Notes under the pieces: generated by a model
Databases searched by the model: none
Seen by the model: the letters and a program-made list of their open reading frames with translations, nothing else
What the model was told of the DNA's origin: nothing
Origin: Mesostigma viride
Lineage: Eukaryota > Streptophyta > Mesostigmatophyceae > Mesostigmatales > Mesostigmataceae
Assembly (NCBI GenBank): GCA_009746045.1
Contig: RPFO01000114.1
Span: forward strand, 1,135,676-1,199,675
Reading direction: 5' to 3'
Length of the DNA: 64,000 bases
Made by a program: the position numbers and the translations under genes
Part shown: positions 11,446 through 21,870 of the stretch, in pieces
Layout: each line of letters begins with the position of its first letter
Position numbering within the stretch: the stretch's first letter is position 1

Positions 11446-12362
11446 ATGGTGCAGGAAGAACAACGGCAGCAGAATTTCCGGTTTCGGCAGTCTGCTGGGG
11501 GTTCAATTTCGCCTGAATTGCGTCGTGTCGTTCGAGATTTATCTTTATTGCTTGCAGATCGTCCGCCTGTTAATCGCAGCTTCGTGCAATTCGTCGACGA
11601 CCAGGTCGAAGATTGGGAGCGAATTCTGCGACACGTCCAAACCATCGTCATTCCGGAGCACCGGAGCATCGACGACCTCGAGCAAGAGCTTCACGGTTTG
11701 GTCGGCATCCAGACGGTGATTACAGCAGTAGCTGAGCGGGTGCGTGCGGAGTTGGCGGCAAGGCGAGGAGAGGCTGCGGAGGCAGCTGGTGCAGTGCGAC
11801 ACGAGTTCGTGCCGGCAGCAGCGGGTGCGGGTGTACCACGTACTTTCGCAGGCGTAATCGGCGACGAGGGTGTTGCAGCGGGACCAGTTAGGCGTGAACG
11901 ACGCGGAGCGGAGCACTACAGGCGGCTTGCAGAGGTCGGGGCGACAGCGGAAGCCATCACCGGAGGACAGCGCGGCACGAGTCGGCAGGTTTCCGGAGCG
12001 AGCAAGGGTTCCTTTTCAGGAACTGCCCCAACCCCTTCGCGTTCGTGTGACGCGTTGGGAAGAGTTTGCCCCTCTTGGTACGATAGTGACCTTGAGGTGG
12101 GAGCAGGGGCGTCGCTGGGCTAGGCGACGAGGCACTTGGCGACCACGAGGTGCCAAGATACAATCCGCGGGGTGCCAACGACGGGTTGTCACCTGTCTAC
12201 TATACCAACGGTGACGATTCTGTCATCGCGGGCCGACAGCGGGTCGACGACGGCGCAGCGGGTAGCAGGGTGCCAGAGCTGATTGTGGTGAGCGACAGCG
12301 ACAGCGACAGCGACAAGGAGAACCAGGACGCGCCTGGGGCCAGCCGTGGTGGTCTTGCCTGA
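11446..12362 (+). pseudogene. Extra 5' ORF of the copia-like element
   Basis: Starts ATG at 11,446, about 95 bp after the LTR. The first frame runs to TAG 12,121-12,123. Coding-like sequence then continues through two other frames to a Ser-Asp-rich tail and a stop at 12,360-12,362, so about 300 codons with two frameshifts. The N-terminal half looks helical and charged (around VDDQVEDWERILRHV). I recognise no domain. It lies upstream of and separate from gag. It may be a lineage-specific accessory ORF or part of a longer gag. Confidence 0.45.
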
Positions 12363-12501
12363 GTGGTAACACTTGGCACTTTCCTTTCTTGTTCAGTAGC
12401 TTATATTGCTTTAATTGCTGCTTGGCCACTTGGCTGGCTGTAGCAGATCTGAACAGAGGCCATCATGGAGTGAGGGAGCTATTGACCAACAAGCGGGCTT
12501 T

Positions 12502-13649
12502 ATGGGCTTTGCGCGGCGCGGCGCTGGGATGGATGGACGAGATGGACGCGATGGACGCGGTGGACGCGATGGACGCGGGGACGGCCAGGCGCTGGGAGAC
12601 CAGGCTGCGGTGCCAGATAATCAGAGCCAAGGATCGCAGGGCGGTCAGAACGCGCCAGCCGCAGATCAAGCGGCGCCTAAGCGACCGACCGTGGCTGAGG
12701 GGTACGCGGTGCTAGGCCAGTTTCAGTCCATCAAGGACAATTGGCAGCCCCGGGATGCTGAGAGGATGTTAGAGGACATGAACTTGTACACGGAGATATA
12801 CACCGGTGACAAGCTTCGCATCCTGGCGTCTAGTGCCTACATAAGGCAGTCGGCGAGGCGGCTGTTCAAGTTTGTTCGGGAGCGACACGCGGCGGGGGAC
12901 ACCTGGGCGGCGTTTATGACGCGACTCAGGTGTTCCTGAGTGACAAGAGGACCATAGATGGGTCCCACCTGAAGCAAGAATACCTGGACTACAAGCCCAT
13001 CAAGGGGCAGCTAGTGGTCCACGCCTTTGAAGACTTCGTCAAGCTGAGGGAGGACGCCATGGCCAAGGGCTTCTTCGTCGCAGATCGGATGGCCATGGGC
13101 GACTTTCTCAAGTCGCTGCAGCTGGATCCGGTCACCATGGATAATGTGACCATCCACATGCGACAGGTCCATGGCTGGGCAGCCATGACGGACCAGTTGT
13201 ATGAGTGTTTCAGCGGCAAGTACGTGGGTGGTAAGCGCCCTCGTCAGGGGACGAGGAGGCCGCTGAACCCGGTTAAGTCCATGAGGGGATCGGGCCACGG
13301 GGGCCCAGCGCCCTCGAGAGGGCCTGAGACCTCTTCAAGGGGTCGAGGAAGGTCCAGGAGGGGGCGTGACAGAAGGGCTGGACGGGGGACCCCGCCGAAG
13401 TCGGGACATCCACAGTCCCAGTTTGACTTCAAGAGGGTGGGTGGTCCTCCCAAGGCTGGGCCCAGCAGTGGGACCTCACGGGACATCAGTCAGGTGGAAT
13501 GTTATTTCTGCCAGGGGAAGGGTCACTTCAGGAATGAGTGTCCCTCGTACCTGAGGCAGGAAGGTCAGAGCAAGCCAGCTCAGGGTGGCAGCAAGGACAA
13601 GGCTGGTCCATCCCAGGATAAGGGCAAGGGCAAGGCTGCTGATCATTGA
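12502..13649 (+). pseudogene. gag: Copia-like gag with CCHC zinc knuckle
   Basis: Likely start ATG 12,502. The N-terminus has MDGRDG repeats, then a helical capsid-like region, a basic Arg/Gly-rich linker and a zinc knuckle CYFCQGKGHFRNEC (Cys-x2-Cys-x4-His-x4-Cys) at about 13,499-13,540. A one-base frameshift near 12,915-12,935 separates the capsid start from the rest. The frame ends in TGA 13,647-13,649, and the next codons continue open into pol in the same frame. Role: virus-like particle and RNA packaging. Confidence 0.8.
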
Positions 13650-16600
13650 CTTGAGCCTGCACACATCCCTGAACCCTGGAGGGTGCCCCCAGGGGTGTGT
13701 AATGAAGCTGCTAGTGACGGCAGTGAGGGGCAGCCCCATGCTCTAGTGAAAGAGCCTATTGGACACGATGGGGCAAGCTTGGTTACCACAGAGAGTATGC
13801 CAGCTGTAGCTGCAGTGGTTACTCGCCAACGTGCCCGCCATGGCGGTGCTGAGCCTGAGGTAGGACCTGGTGATGTGGACCCAGGTGGATCTCAGAAGCA
13901 TTCTGACCGTGCAGGACTGGCACAGGATGGTCAGGATGAGGATAGGGCTGGAGACAGTCTGACAGGCACGACCCTGGTGCCTCCTGTACATAAGGGATCT
14001 GTACATACCTTGAGTGCTAATAATGACAATAAAAGATTTTCTCTCTTGTATGACATTGCCTCAAGGTTGCATACCATGTTTGGCCATGCAGCTCAGTCTT
14101 TGCAAGTTGCTAGACGGCTGGGAGGAAGTGAGTTGTACTCCATCTGCCAACAGGTTGCTCAAGCTTGCAAGTGCAGGCTAGTTGCTAGAAAGCCCAAGCA
14201 GTCTCATGCCAGGACTCCTATTTTGCAGCCAGGCCATGTGCAGGTAGATATTCAGAGAATCAGGGGTTTGAAGCTGCTGGTGGCAGTGGACAGATATACC
14301 AAGTACAAGACCCTAGAGATCCTGCCTGACATGGAGAAGCCTACATTGATTGCTGCTCTGAAGTTGACAAGGAGCAGGTACCCTGGGTTGGAGTTGTTGC
14401 AGTGTGACATTCAGTTTGAGTGCTGTGAGAACCTGCCAGAGTTTCCAGAGTTGCTGATTACACCCAGGGAGAGCCACGGCCAGCAAGGGGTGGTGGAGAG
14501 AGCCATCCAAGAGATCAAGACTGTGCTGCTGGTGGAGAGGATTCCAAGGACGTCATCTGCCATTGTGACATCTGCATGGCTACGTTCTGTGGAGGACAGG
14601 CTGAACCTGAGGACTCCCATGTTCTTTGGTGACATTGCCATCAATCCTCTTATGCTGCATACCAGGATGCTGCCAGCTGATGCTGAGCAGGCATGGAAGG
14701 AGAAGCTAGAGGCCAAGTTCCTCAAGCTGAGGCAGAAAGACAAGGGCTGGAGTGTCCTAGAACCTAACGTTGGACAACAGGTTGTTGTGTGGAAGGAACC
14801 AAGCTTTCCAGGGAAACGTGGCAGCTGGCATGATGGGGTGGTGACCCGAGTAGAAGCCGCTGGCCATAAGTGCTGGGTGGCCATTGATGGCTCCCAAGCA
14901 GTGCACCGTCTGTCCTGGTCAAAGATCCGTCCCCGGGGAGGTAATCAAGGAGACCTCTTCCAGGTGCCCGCTGGTGTACAAGGCGGGGGTGACGTGGAGC
15001 TTCCTGATCAGGGTGCTACAGCTGTATCGAGCCCTCAGGGTGACCCTGGCCCGGCCCCTGGGGTACCTTCACATACGGTGGTTGGGCAAGCAGGCGGACA
15101 GGCTGCACCTCCGGAACGGCCCGACACCAGGCCTAGGGGTGTGCGTCTATCAGATATTGTACAGGCTTTGCAAAGAGCCAAGAAGGAGCCTAAGGTGTCC
15201 AAGCTTGTCCAGTTGGATGAACCTGAGGTAGCTGCCATGGAGATAGATACCAATGCACAGGTTTCTGTCATGGGACCTCAGCATACAGGAGAACTGCTGG
15301 TCGGAGAACCAAGTTGCCCCTGGGTGTCTGATTTCAGTGGTAGGACGCATCTAAGGGTGTTGGGAGAGGTTACTGCCCCTGTCATGGGTGTGGATGTGAC
15401 CTTCCTTGTCCTAGAGGACTATGATGGCCCTGTGATTTTGGGTCAGAATTTTCTGGGCAATCCTGGGATTTCTATCAGAGCTACAGCTCTGAGAAGAGAT
15501 GGCTGGGGGATGATTCCCCTAGAAAATTTCAGGACAACATTTCCAGTCAGGTGCAGGGCCAAGCCGGTCAAGGGTGTAAAATGGGATGAAGGGGAGGTGC
15601 CCCCAGCGGCCAGTTTGGTGATTCCAGCTGTGTTGCACCCCAGCAGTATTGGCATAACTCACAGGAGCCTTGCTGCACACTCTCCTTTGACATATGACCA
15701 GCTGGTCCAAGAGATGAGCTCGCCTACTTTGTTTGAGGCTTGGAAGCTCGCCTTCTCCAAGGCATTGGAGGAGTGGTTGCAGTTTGAGTGTGCTGCACCA
15801 ACAGACAGACGTCCCCCAGCATCAAGGAAGCTTGCTTTGAGATTTGTGCTGAAGAGGAAGGTTGTGGATGAGGTATCAGTGCCCCATGTCAGGCCTGTCC
15901 TGAATGAGTATCACGGCACGGGGAGTCTGCCAGGAGAGGAGCTATACACGCCAGGGATGCTACACGACACATGGAGAATTTTGCTATGTCTCTACGTGGG
16001 GTTGCTGAACAGGGGAGCAGCTATGTCATCAGTGCTGCTGGACTTCAAGAGGGCATTTTTAAAATCTGATCCAGAAGTGGCCAGGAGGGTGTGGAAGCAG
16101 GATGAGCCTTACTGTGTTGAGGTGCCTGCCATCTGGAAGCTGGAGCTGCATCAACAATTCCTGGTTATTCTGAAGGGCCTGGAAGGACTCAGGTCGAGCC
16201 CAATCATCTGGAGACTCACGCTGCAGGAAGCTCTGATCAGTGAGTGTGGCTTGAGAGTGTCTTCAGTTGATCCCTGTTTGCTGCTGGCCCAATGGGAGGG
16301 TCTGCCAGTGTATGCTAGTTTGCATGGAGATGATCTGCATTTGCTAGCCCCCACGACCTGGCTGAAGAAGTTTATTCCTGTCATCAGTGGCAAGTTTTCA
16401 CTGGGCAAGGAGCTGTGGCAGGAGCCCAACAAGCCTGTAGTGTTCTGTGGAATGCAGGCTACCCTGTTCAGGAGGGACGGGGAGTGGAGTATCAGGCTTC
16501 AGGCTGGAGGAGATTATAAACAGACCATTGTGAAGGCCTTGCCAGAGAAGATCACCCAGGCTGCAGGACCTGAGTTGAGAGGCATGTGGGCCTGGTTTGC

Positions 16601-17240
16601 CAGCATCTGTGGTCCGTCTTTGATGGTCCATAGCAGAATGCCTGATGAGGTGCTTGAGGATGAGAAGCCTCGAGTCATAGCCCGGTTGGTGGAGAGTACC
16701 CCTGATCTGATTTTGTCTGGGATTGACTTTGCCCAGCCTATCACCTTGGAGATCTTTGTTGACAGTTCCATGGATGCTCGCCAGGTTACCAAGGTCAGGG
16801 GGAGATCTGCTGCTCTGTTTGCTTTTTATCAGAGCAGGGCAAGTTTGTTCAGCTGGTACAGCAGACTGCAGAAGAGGGTCTGTATCAGTTCAGATGTGGC
16901 AGAATGCAGGGCCATATGCGAGGGGATCCAGTCCAGCCTGTACATAAAGGAGTTAATGCTGGAGCTGGCTTCAGTTACCCCTTGGACCTTGCAGATGGAG
17001 ACGTTGTTGCTAACAGACAGCATGGGTATGGTCCAGTTTGTTCACAAGCAGCTGGCCAGAAGCCGGGACCTGGATTATTTGTTGCTGAAGGAGTTGGCCA
17101 GTTTGGTTGACTTGAAGCATATCCCTGGCGAGGAGAACCCTGCTGATGCATTGACAAAGCTGCCACACAAGGCCCCAGCCCAGTACAATGTACTGAGGAA
17201 GCTCATGAATGCTGACTGTCAAGTCGGTCTATCTGTCTAA
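13650..17240 (+). CDS. pol: Copia-like pol: integrase-protease-RT-RNase H
   Basis: About 1,196 uninterrupted codons, in frame with gag and beginning right after its TGA; the first ATG is only at 13,797. Residue numbers count from 13,683. Integrase: a His/Cys zinc region from about 128, then catalytic Asp about 187 (VQVDI), Asp about 240 (LQCDI) and Glu about 270 (VVERA). Retropepsin-like domain: IDTNAQVSVM at about 521 and VILGQNFL at about 585. RT: LDFKRAFL about 785 and the active-site box LHGDDLHLL about 880, in place of YVDD. RNase H: FVDSS about 1,024, SSDVAE about 1,069, TDSMG about 1,108, and EENPADALTK near the end. Copia elements normally have protease before integrase. The unusual order, DTNA and HGDD are visible in the sequence; activity is untested. 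Confidence 0.85.
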   Translation, partial: LEPAHIPEPWRVPPGVCNEAASDGSEGQPHALVKEPIGHDGASLVTTESMPAVAAVVTRQRARHGGAEPEVGPGDVDPGGSQKHSDRAGLAQDGQDEDRAGDSLTGTTLVPPVHKGSVHTLSANNDNKRFSLLYDIASRLHTMFGHAAQSLQVARRLGGSELYSICQQVAQACKCRLVARKPKQSHARTPILQPGHVQVDIQRIRGLKLLVAVDRYTKYKTLEILPDMEKPTLIAALKLTRSRYPGLELLQCDIQFECCENLPEFPELLITPRESHGQQGVVERAIQEIKTVLLVERIPRTSSAIVTSAWLRSVEDRLNLRTPMFFGDIAINPLMLHTRMLPADAEQAWKEKLEAKFLKLRQKDKGWSVLEPNVGQQVVVWKEPSFPGKRGSWHDGVVTRVEAAGHKCWVAIDGSQAVHRLSWSKIRPRGGNQGDLFQVPAGVQGGGDVELPDQGATAVSSPQGDPGPAPGVPSHTVVGQAGGQAAPPERPDTRPRGVRLSDIVQALQRAKKEPKVSKLVQLDEPEVAAMEIDTNAQVSVMGPQHTGELLVGEPSCPWVSDFSGRTHLRVLGEVTAPVMGVDVTFLVLEDYDGPVILGQNFLGNPGISIRATALRRDGWGMIPLENFRTTFPVRCRAKPVKGVKWDEGEVPPAASLVIPAVLHPSSIGITHRSLAAHSPLTYDQLVQEMSSPTLFEAWKLAFSKALEEWLQFECAAPTDRRPPASRKLALRFVLKRKVVDEVSVPHVRPVLNEYHGTGSLPGEELYTPGMLHDTWRILLCLYVGLLNRGAAMSSVLLDFKRAFLKSDPEVARRVWKQDEPYCVEVPAIWKLELHQQFLVILKGLEGLRSSPIIWRLTLQEALISECGLRVSSVDPCLLLAQWEGLPVYASLHGDDLHLLAPTTWLKKFIPVISGKFSLGKELWQEPNKPVVFCGMQATLFRRDGEWSIRLQAGGDYKQTIVKALPEKITQAAGPELRGMWAWFASICGPSLMVHSRMPDEVLEDEKPRVIARLVESTPDLILSGIDFAQPITLEIFVDSSMDARQVTKVRGRSAALFAFYQSRASLFSWYSRLQKRVCISSDVAECRAICEGIQSSLYIKELMLELASVTPWTLQMETLLLTDSMGMVQFVHKQLARSRDLDYLLLKELASLVDLKHIPGEENPADALTKLPHKAPAQYNVLRKLMNADCQVGLSV

Positions 17241-17986
17241 AAGCTGAGAGCTGGGTGCTTAAGTCTCTGGATATCAGGCTGGGAGCTTGATTGTACATAA
17301 TCCTGAGCACACCTTGAGGGGTGAGACATGTCTCTGGTGTGGGAATGTCTGACATTGTCTCTGATGGAGAGATGTCTATCTGGGGTTTTCATCTCAGTCT
17401 GAGGTTTCCCCAGATCTGTGGTTTGTGGGCGGGGTTCGATTCCCTGGTGCCGTCTTAAGGCGGAGTTTCACGGACTGGCTGACCCATCCACCATGCTGGT
17501 GAGGTGGCGACAGGTCCCCTGATTTTCCACGGTTGGAACGAGTATAGGAGCTTGTGTTTTGCATGTGCTTCGCGTAGATGTTGTGTCTGGTTCGATAAGG
17601 GGCAGCAGACCGGCGCCGACTCCCGTCTGGGGGTCAGCAATGTTTTCTGATGAGCTGTTGTGGGTGATCTGTGGGGTTTCGCCTAAGGTCCTGAAGGTTG
17701 TACATACTTCTCAAGTTCTTACTGAACACCTATGGGCTGCCACAGTTGGCCAACCTCTTGTACATGGGTAACACAACGAGCCTCCCGTGAAGGGATAGGG
17801 ACTCATTGTAATTTGTTTGTGCTCCTGAGCCAGTATGGGTGCTATGTACATATAATAAGGAATCCAAGCTGACTGTCATGCCCAGCGGGTTGTGACTTGT
17901 AGTCGGGGAGGATGTCCAGTACCCATTGTGTGTGTTTGTATGTAGACTTGTGTGAGCTGCTACAGCTCAAGAAAAGAAAGGATTGG
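17241..17986 (+). other. 3' untranslated region and polypurine tract of the copia-like element
   Basis: No ORF of note. A purine run (AAGAAAAGAAAGGATTGG, about 17,969-17,986) abuts the right LTR and is the likely polypurine tract priming plus-strand synthesis. Confidence 0.7.
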
Positions 17987-18681
17987 AGTTAACGCCAAGC
18001 GCATTGGCGTGATCCTGATTCGGCATATCTCTGCGATTCCAGCGGCACCGGAACGAGTTCATTCCGACAAGTATCAAGAAAGTTATGGCGTTCCGACTTC
18101 CCGGTCGCGCGCGAGCGCGAGCCGGCTGTTCTTCTAAGTCGGACGTGAATATTTGCCGACGACATATGGGGTCGACAGTAATTCCTGGGCTGACAGGAAT
18201 TAGGTGCTGTACCTACGACGGTATTGGATTAATACGTCGTACGCAGGAAATAGGAACCTTAACCTGTGGTCTGTTGGTACCGCAGGCTTAGTCCTGGACT
18301 TCTAGGTGCAGATGCAATAATCACTGTGGTGACTGTACTCTGTGGTCACTGTGCCTGTATGGCAGACCTACTGTATAGGACTGGGCGCTGTACAGGTAGT
18401 GAATACTGTACCGGGGTGTTATTACTGAGCAGGCCTCCTAGGCTGCTCAGGACTAGCAAGCACAGTGCACAAGTATATAAACAATAGGCCAGTGCCAATT
18501 GGGCATCTCTTGCGAGCCCGCCTCACGTGTTGTGCCTTGACTTGGCAACGCGTGTACAAGCCTCAAGTGTGTGAGCGCTGTAACATTATCCAATTTTAAC
18601 AAAGCTCCGTTTCCAACCATATTCACACATTGCTGCATTGCAACCATATCCTTCACATTGCGTTTGCTAAGAACGTTAACT
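17987..18681 (+). repeat. Right LTR of the copia-like element
   Basis: 695 bp, AGTTAAC...GTTAACT, followed by duplication CTGGG. It carries a single AAGTATATAAA box at about 18,472-18,482, showing the left LTR before the LINE arrived. Confidence 0.92.
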
Positions 18682-19291
18682 CTGGGCATCCCCAAATGGC
18701 AGAACAGGTTGGAGGTCTCCAAAGGGAAACAGCCTCTGACAGAGCAGGACTGAGAAGGAGCCAAGTCAAAGTCACCCTGCTGGATAGACAACTCCAACAG
18801 CTCTAGATAAGAGGCTTCCCCCTTGCCCACTGGTTGGAACTGGCCGAAAGCCTCCTTCAAAGCCTCAGGCAAAGCTGCCATCAGGTCCTGGCCCTCAGCA
18901 GGCCTCCTGTCAAGCTCAGGAGTGGGCTCCAAAGCAAACATCCTGTGCAGCAGATGAGCCACAAAAGGAGAGCCAATCTCATACAGGAGAGGGTGCAGCT
19001 GGGATAAGACCTCTTCCACAAAGTCCTCAGAGCCTATCTCTCCCTCCTCCTTGTTGAGAACAGTTATGGCCTTGGACAAGGTATCACAGTGGTCACAGGG
19101 TCCTGTGCACTTCCTATGATTCACATAGGCCACCACATTCTTGACAGGTACCACATGACGAGGGATCTGCACAATGGGGGTGAGGTTGGAGCTGAGAGTC
19201 ATGCTGGTATACCCCCCACCCTGCGACTGAGACAAGGACATCTCTTGCAGGACCTCATACAACTTATCCTGCTTGGAAATCATCCCATGAT
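18682..19291 (-). pseudogene. N-proximal part of the unrecognised minus-strand ORF
   Basis: About 200 codons on the minus strand, continuing in frame with 9,058-9,423 once the copia element is removed. It has a CTGPCDHC cysteine cluster (three Cys, one His) and a leucine-rich helical middle (around LLELSIQQG). The 5' end is cut by the DIRS fragment at 19,291. Function unknown. Confidence 0.5.
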
Positions 19292-20341
19292 GATCCAACT
19301 GCTTCGCAGGAGTCTGCTAAGCATCTGGTTCCATGCCTACAGGATGCTCCACCAAGTGCTGGCGCTCCGCAAGGGAGGACGCTTCCAACTCTCGGCAAGT
19401 GTGCGCCGGGAGCTCTGGGCGGCTGTCTGCCTGGCTCCCCTGGTGCATGCGCAGCGCAACCAGCCGCTGGACACCACCGTCGTGGCCAGTGACGCGTCGA
19501 GCCGGGGCTCCGGTGTGGTGTACGCCCGTCTGGCAGAGGCAGACGTGAAAGCTTTGTCCAACTGCCGTGAGATGAAGGGGTGGAAGACTCTGTGTGTCGG
19601 GTCGGAAGAGGTCGGTGTGGAGCGAACGGGGGAGAGGGAACATCGGGCGGTGGCGACCGCCCGCTGGCGTGTGGCGGTGAAACACCGGTGGAGGGACGCG
19701 GGGGCGCACATCAATGAGAAAGAGGCGCGCGCAGCCGTGCAGAGCCTGGAGTGGGGGCTGCGCACGCGGGCCCGGTGGGGGCGACGGCACGCTTACGGCT
19801 GGTGGATAGCACCGCCGTTCTGGGCGCACTGGTGAAGGGGCGGTCATCATCTTACCGCCTCAACACGTGGTGCCGCCGCGCTGCCGCCCTGGGCTGTGCC
19901 AGCAACACCAGGTACCACTGGGTGTACATCCGCTCGGAGCGAAACCCCGCTGACGCGCCCAGCCGGGGCCGGTGGGTGCGGGACCTTACCGCCGATGGCG
20001 ATGTGGAGAGTAACCCGGGGCCGGGAGGGCGGCAGGAGCTACTGGAGAGCACCGTGCTGCCCGCGACCCTGCGCAGCTACCATCGCGCAGTGATCGCGTA
20101 CCTTCTTTGGGCTGAGCCCTATGGTGCTGTACCGCCGGAGGAAGCGGAGAGCGTGTTCTGCGAGTGGCTCGTGTCTGTCTACGAGGATGGAGGGGGAGCA
20201 GGGCGTTCCATGTGCATGAGGGCGCTGTGTGGGCTGCAACTGTACTACCCCAGCCAAAGTGCAGGGGTGGCGCGAGGCCCGCCGGCTCCTGTACGGGTGG
20301 CAGCGGCGCGTGCAAACCCATAGCCCCAATCCGGTGCCGTG
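19291..20341 (+). pseudogene. DIRS pol fragment (D2, left part): RNase H-2A-start of recombinase
   Basis: Nearly identical to 38,517-39,567. It includes the RNase H acidic sites (VVASDASS, HINEKEARAAV, RLVDSTAV, NPADAPSRG), a 2A motif and the N-terminus of the tyrosine recombinase. A two-base insertion at about 19,793 shifts the frame, and the same lesion occurs at about 40,105. RT is missing, so this copy is 5' truncated at 19,291. It is interrupted at 20,341 by element Z and resumes at 28,166. Confidence 0.85.
19982..20023 (+). other. 2A ribosome-skipping motif (DIRS D2)
   Basis: Encodes DLTADGDVESNPGP, which matches the 2A consensus D-V/I-E-x-N-P-G-P. In working 2A peptides the Gly-Pro bond is not made and the ribosome continues, releasing two proteins. 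Here it would separate RNase H from the recombinase. Confidence 0.85.
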
Positions 20342-20382
20342 CATAGCAATACCCCACCACACTCATCGAAAATGGCTGTGTT

Positions 20383-21870
20383 TGAGACCCCCCGAAAAAC
20401 ACCGGTTCCATCAAGGTACATTAACTTTGTTCGTCCGATTTCGGCCGTTTTTTCCATCGACGCACCTGGCTTCGAGTTCAAACCTTACTTCGAACCTACT
20501 TCAGATCCGGACTTAATTACCTCGGATCAAAACGGGAGGGAAAACGGTTAAAAAGGGCAGAAAAACGGAAACCAACGGATCGAAACGGAAACGTGACCGG
20601 GACGAACTGACTGACAGACCGGGGGTTACAGGGGCGGACACGCGACGGTCACTGCCGGTTACGAGCTGGGCATTACAGTGACCGAGACTCGGAGGTCGTC
20701 ATCTCGATTTTTCCCGCGACACCACAGACGAAAACGACGAAAACACCCATGGCGGTCGAGTATCAGCTAGCGTTTTGAAACTTGCGTCACTGCAGCCGCT
20801 CGAGGTGTCAAAACGAAGCTTACATCACGGTTAATCCATGGAATAATTTTGGAATGATAAGAGCTGTGATTGCGACGAGGGAATAGAACGGGACAAATTG
20901 TTTTTTGCAGCGCACCATTTTTTTCGCGAAAACCAGATTTCTCGGTGGTACGTGTCTAAAAGTCCTGGTTACGAGAGGAGATGAAAATCCCGGCACGATA
21001 GCTCAGATTATGCGTTACAATATCCCCGAAAACGTTAGTGTTTTCGTTTTCTGAGTTTCGCTTTTTATTCTCCGGCATTCGCCTGAATGAATATGGGGTG
21101 CGAAATCCGTCTGTTTCTTGCTTCGTACAATACATGTCTTTGTCGTCAGATAATTAGCTCTTTAGGCTATGCCCGACCTTCCTGTACTGCCCAGCCTGCG
21201 GCAATAAGCCAGCAGGACATATGGCGTGCCCAAGATTCCGCGCAAACGTCGCTAATGGTCTTCCGAATGTGCAGTAAGTGCGGTAAAAGCTGCGAAAATT
21301 GCTTATTATGCCTGTAGAAAGCTCTTTGCGACCGTGTTTTCCAAGCGAGTTCATTGTTCCTTTGACGCTAGATACAAAAGGCAAAGGGGGTCGTCATTTT
21401 TTATTAGTCGGCAATGCGGTTTCGAGATGTGATGGGTCGGGCAGACGACCTCGCCATTACCCGCTGGGCTCACGCTTCGCATCTCCCGGCAGCCATAAAG
21501 AAGCGCAGATTAAGCGAGGTGAGCGAGCTAGAGGTCCCAGAGTCGTTGCTAAGGCAAGGCAGCTTCTCAAAGGGTAGAGAGCTGGATTAATAAGACTTTC
21601 TCAAGGGCATTATGCAGTGGTTATTGCCACCTTGTCCAGATATTTGCCCTTGTCTTTCTGATTTATATACTGTTTCAAAGAGGGAAAGGAGAACGTTTGC
21701 GACGTTGTTTCTCATTCATTACTATGAAGAAAATGCCTTTGCAATTGCTTACAACGAGATGGAAGCTGCCTCATGCAAATTAGCCAGGCAATGCAAGTGA
21801 TGCAAGGTGAGGCCATGCATGGCTGATATTGCCTTCATGCGTGAGTTGAGCGGGTGGCTGGCTGGGCGTG
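20383..21870. other. Left interior of element Z, no gene seen
   Basis: Short ORFs only (61-92 codons), no motif recognised and no internal repeat noted. Confidence 0.4.

Larger units (their letters stand above)
9424..18681 (+). mobile_element. Copia-like LTR retrotransposon, full length
   Basis: Complete element of 9.26 kb including a nested LINE. LTRs are 9,424-11,352 (about 699 bp without the LINE) and 17,987-18,681 (695 bp). Both start AGTTAAC and end GTTAACT. The 5-bp target duplication CTGGG lies at 9,419-9,423 and 18,682-18,686. Inside are an extra 5' ORF (broken), a gag with a CCHC knuckle (one frameshift) and an open pol. The two LTRs differ at scattered positions, so the insertion is not brand new. 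Confidence 0.92.

Noticed and set aside
17425-17460. GGTTCGATTCC, resembling a tRNA B box
   Set aside because: No matching acceptor, D-arm or anticodon arm upstream; an isolated match in the 3' region of the copia element.
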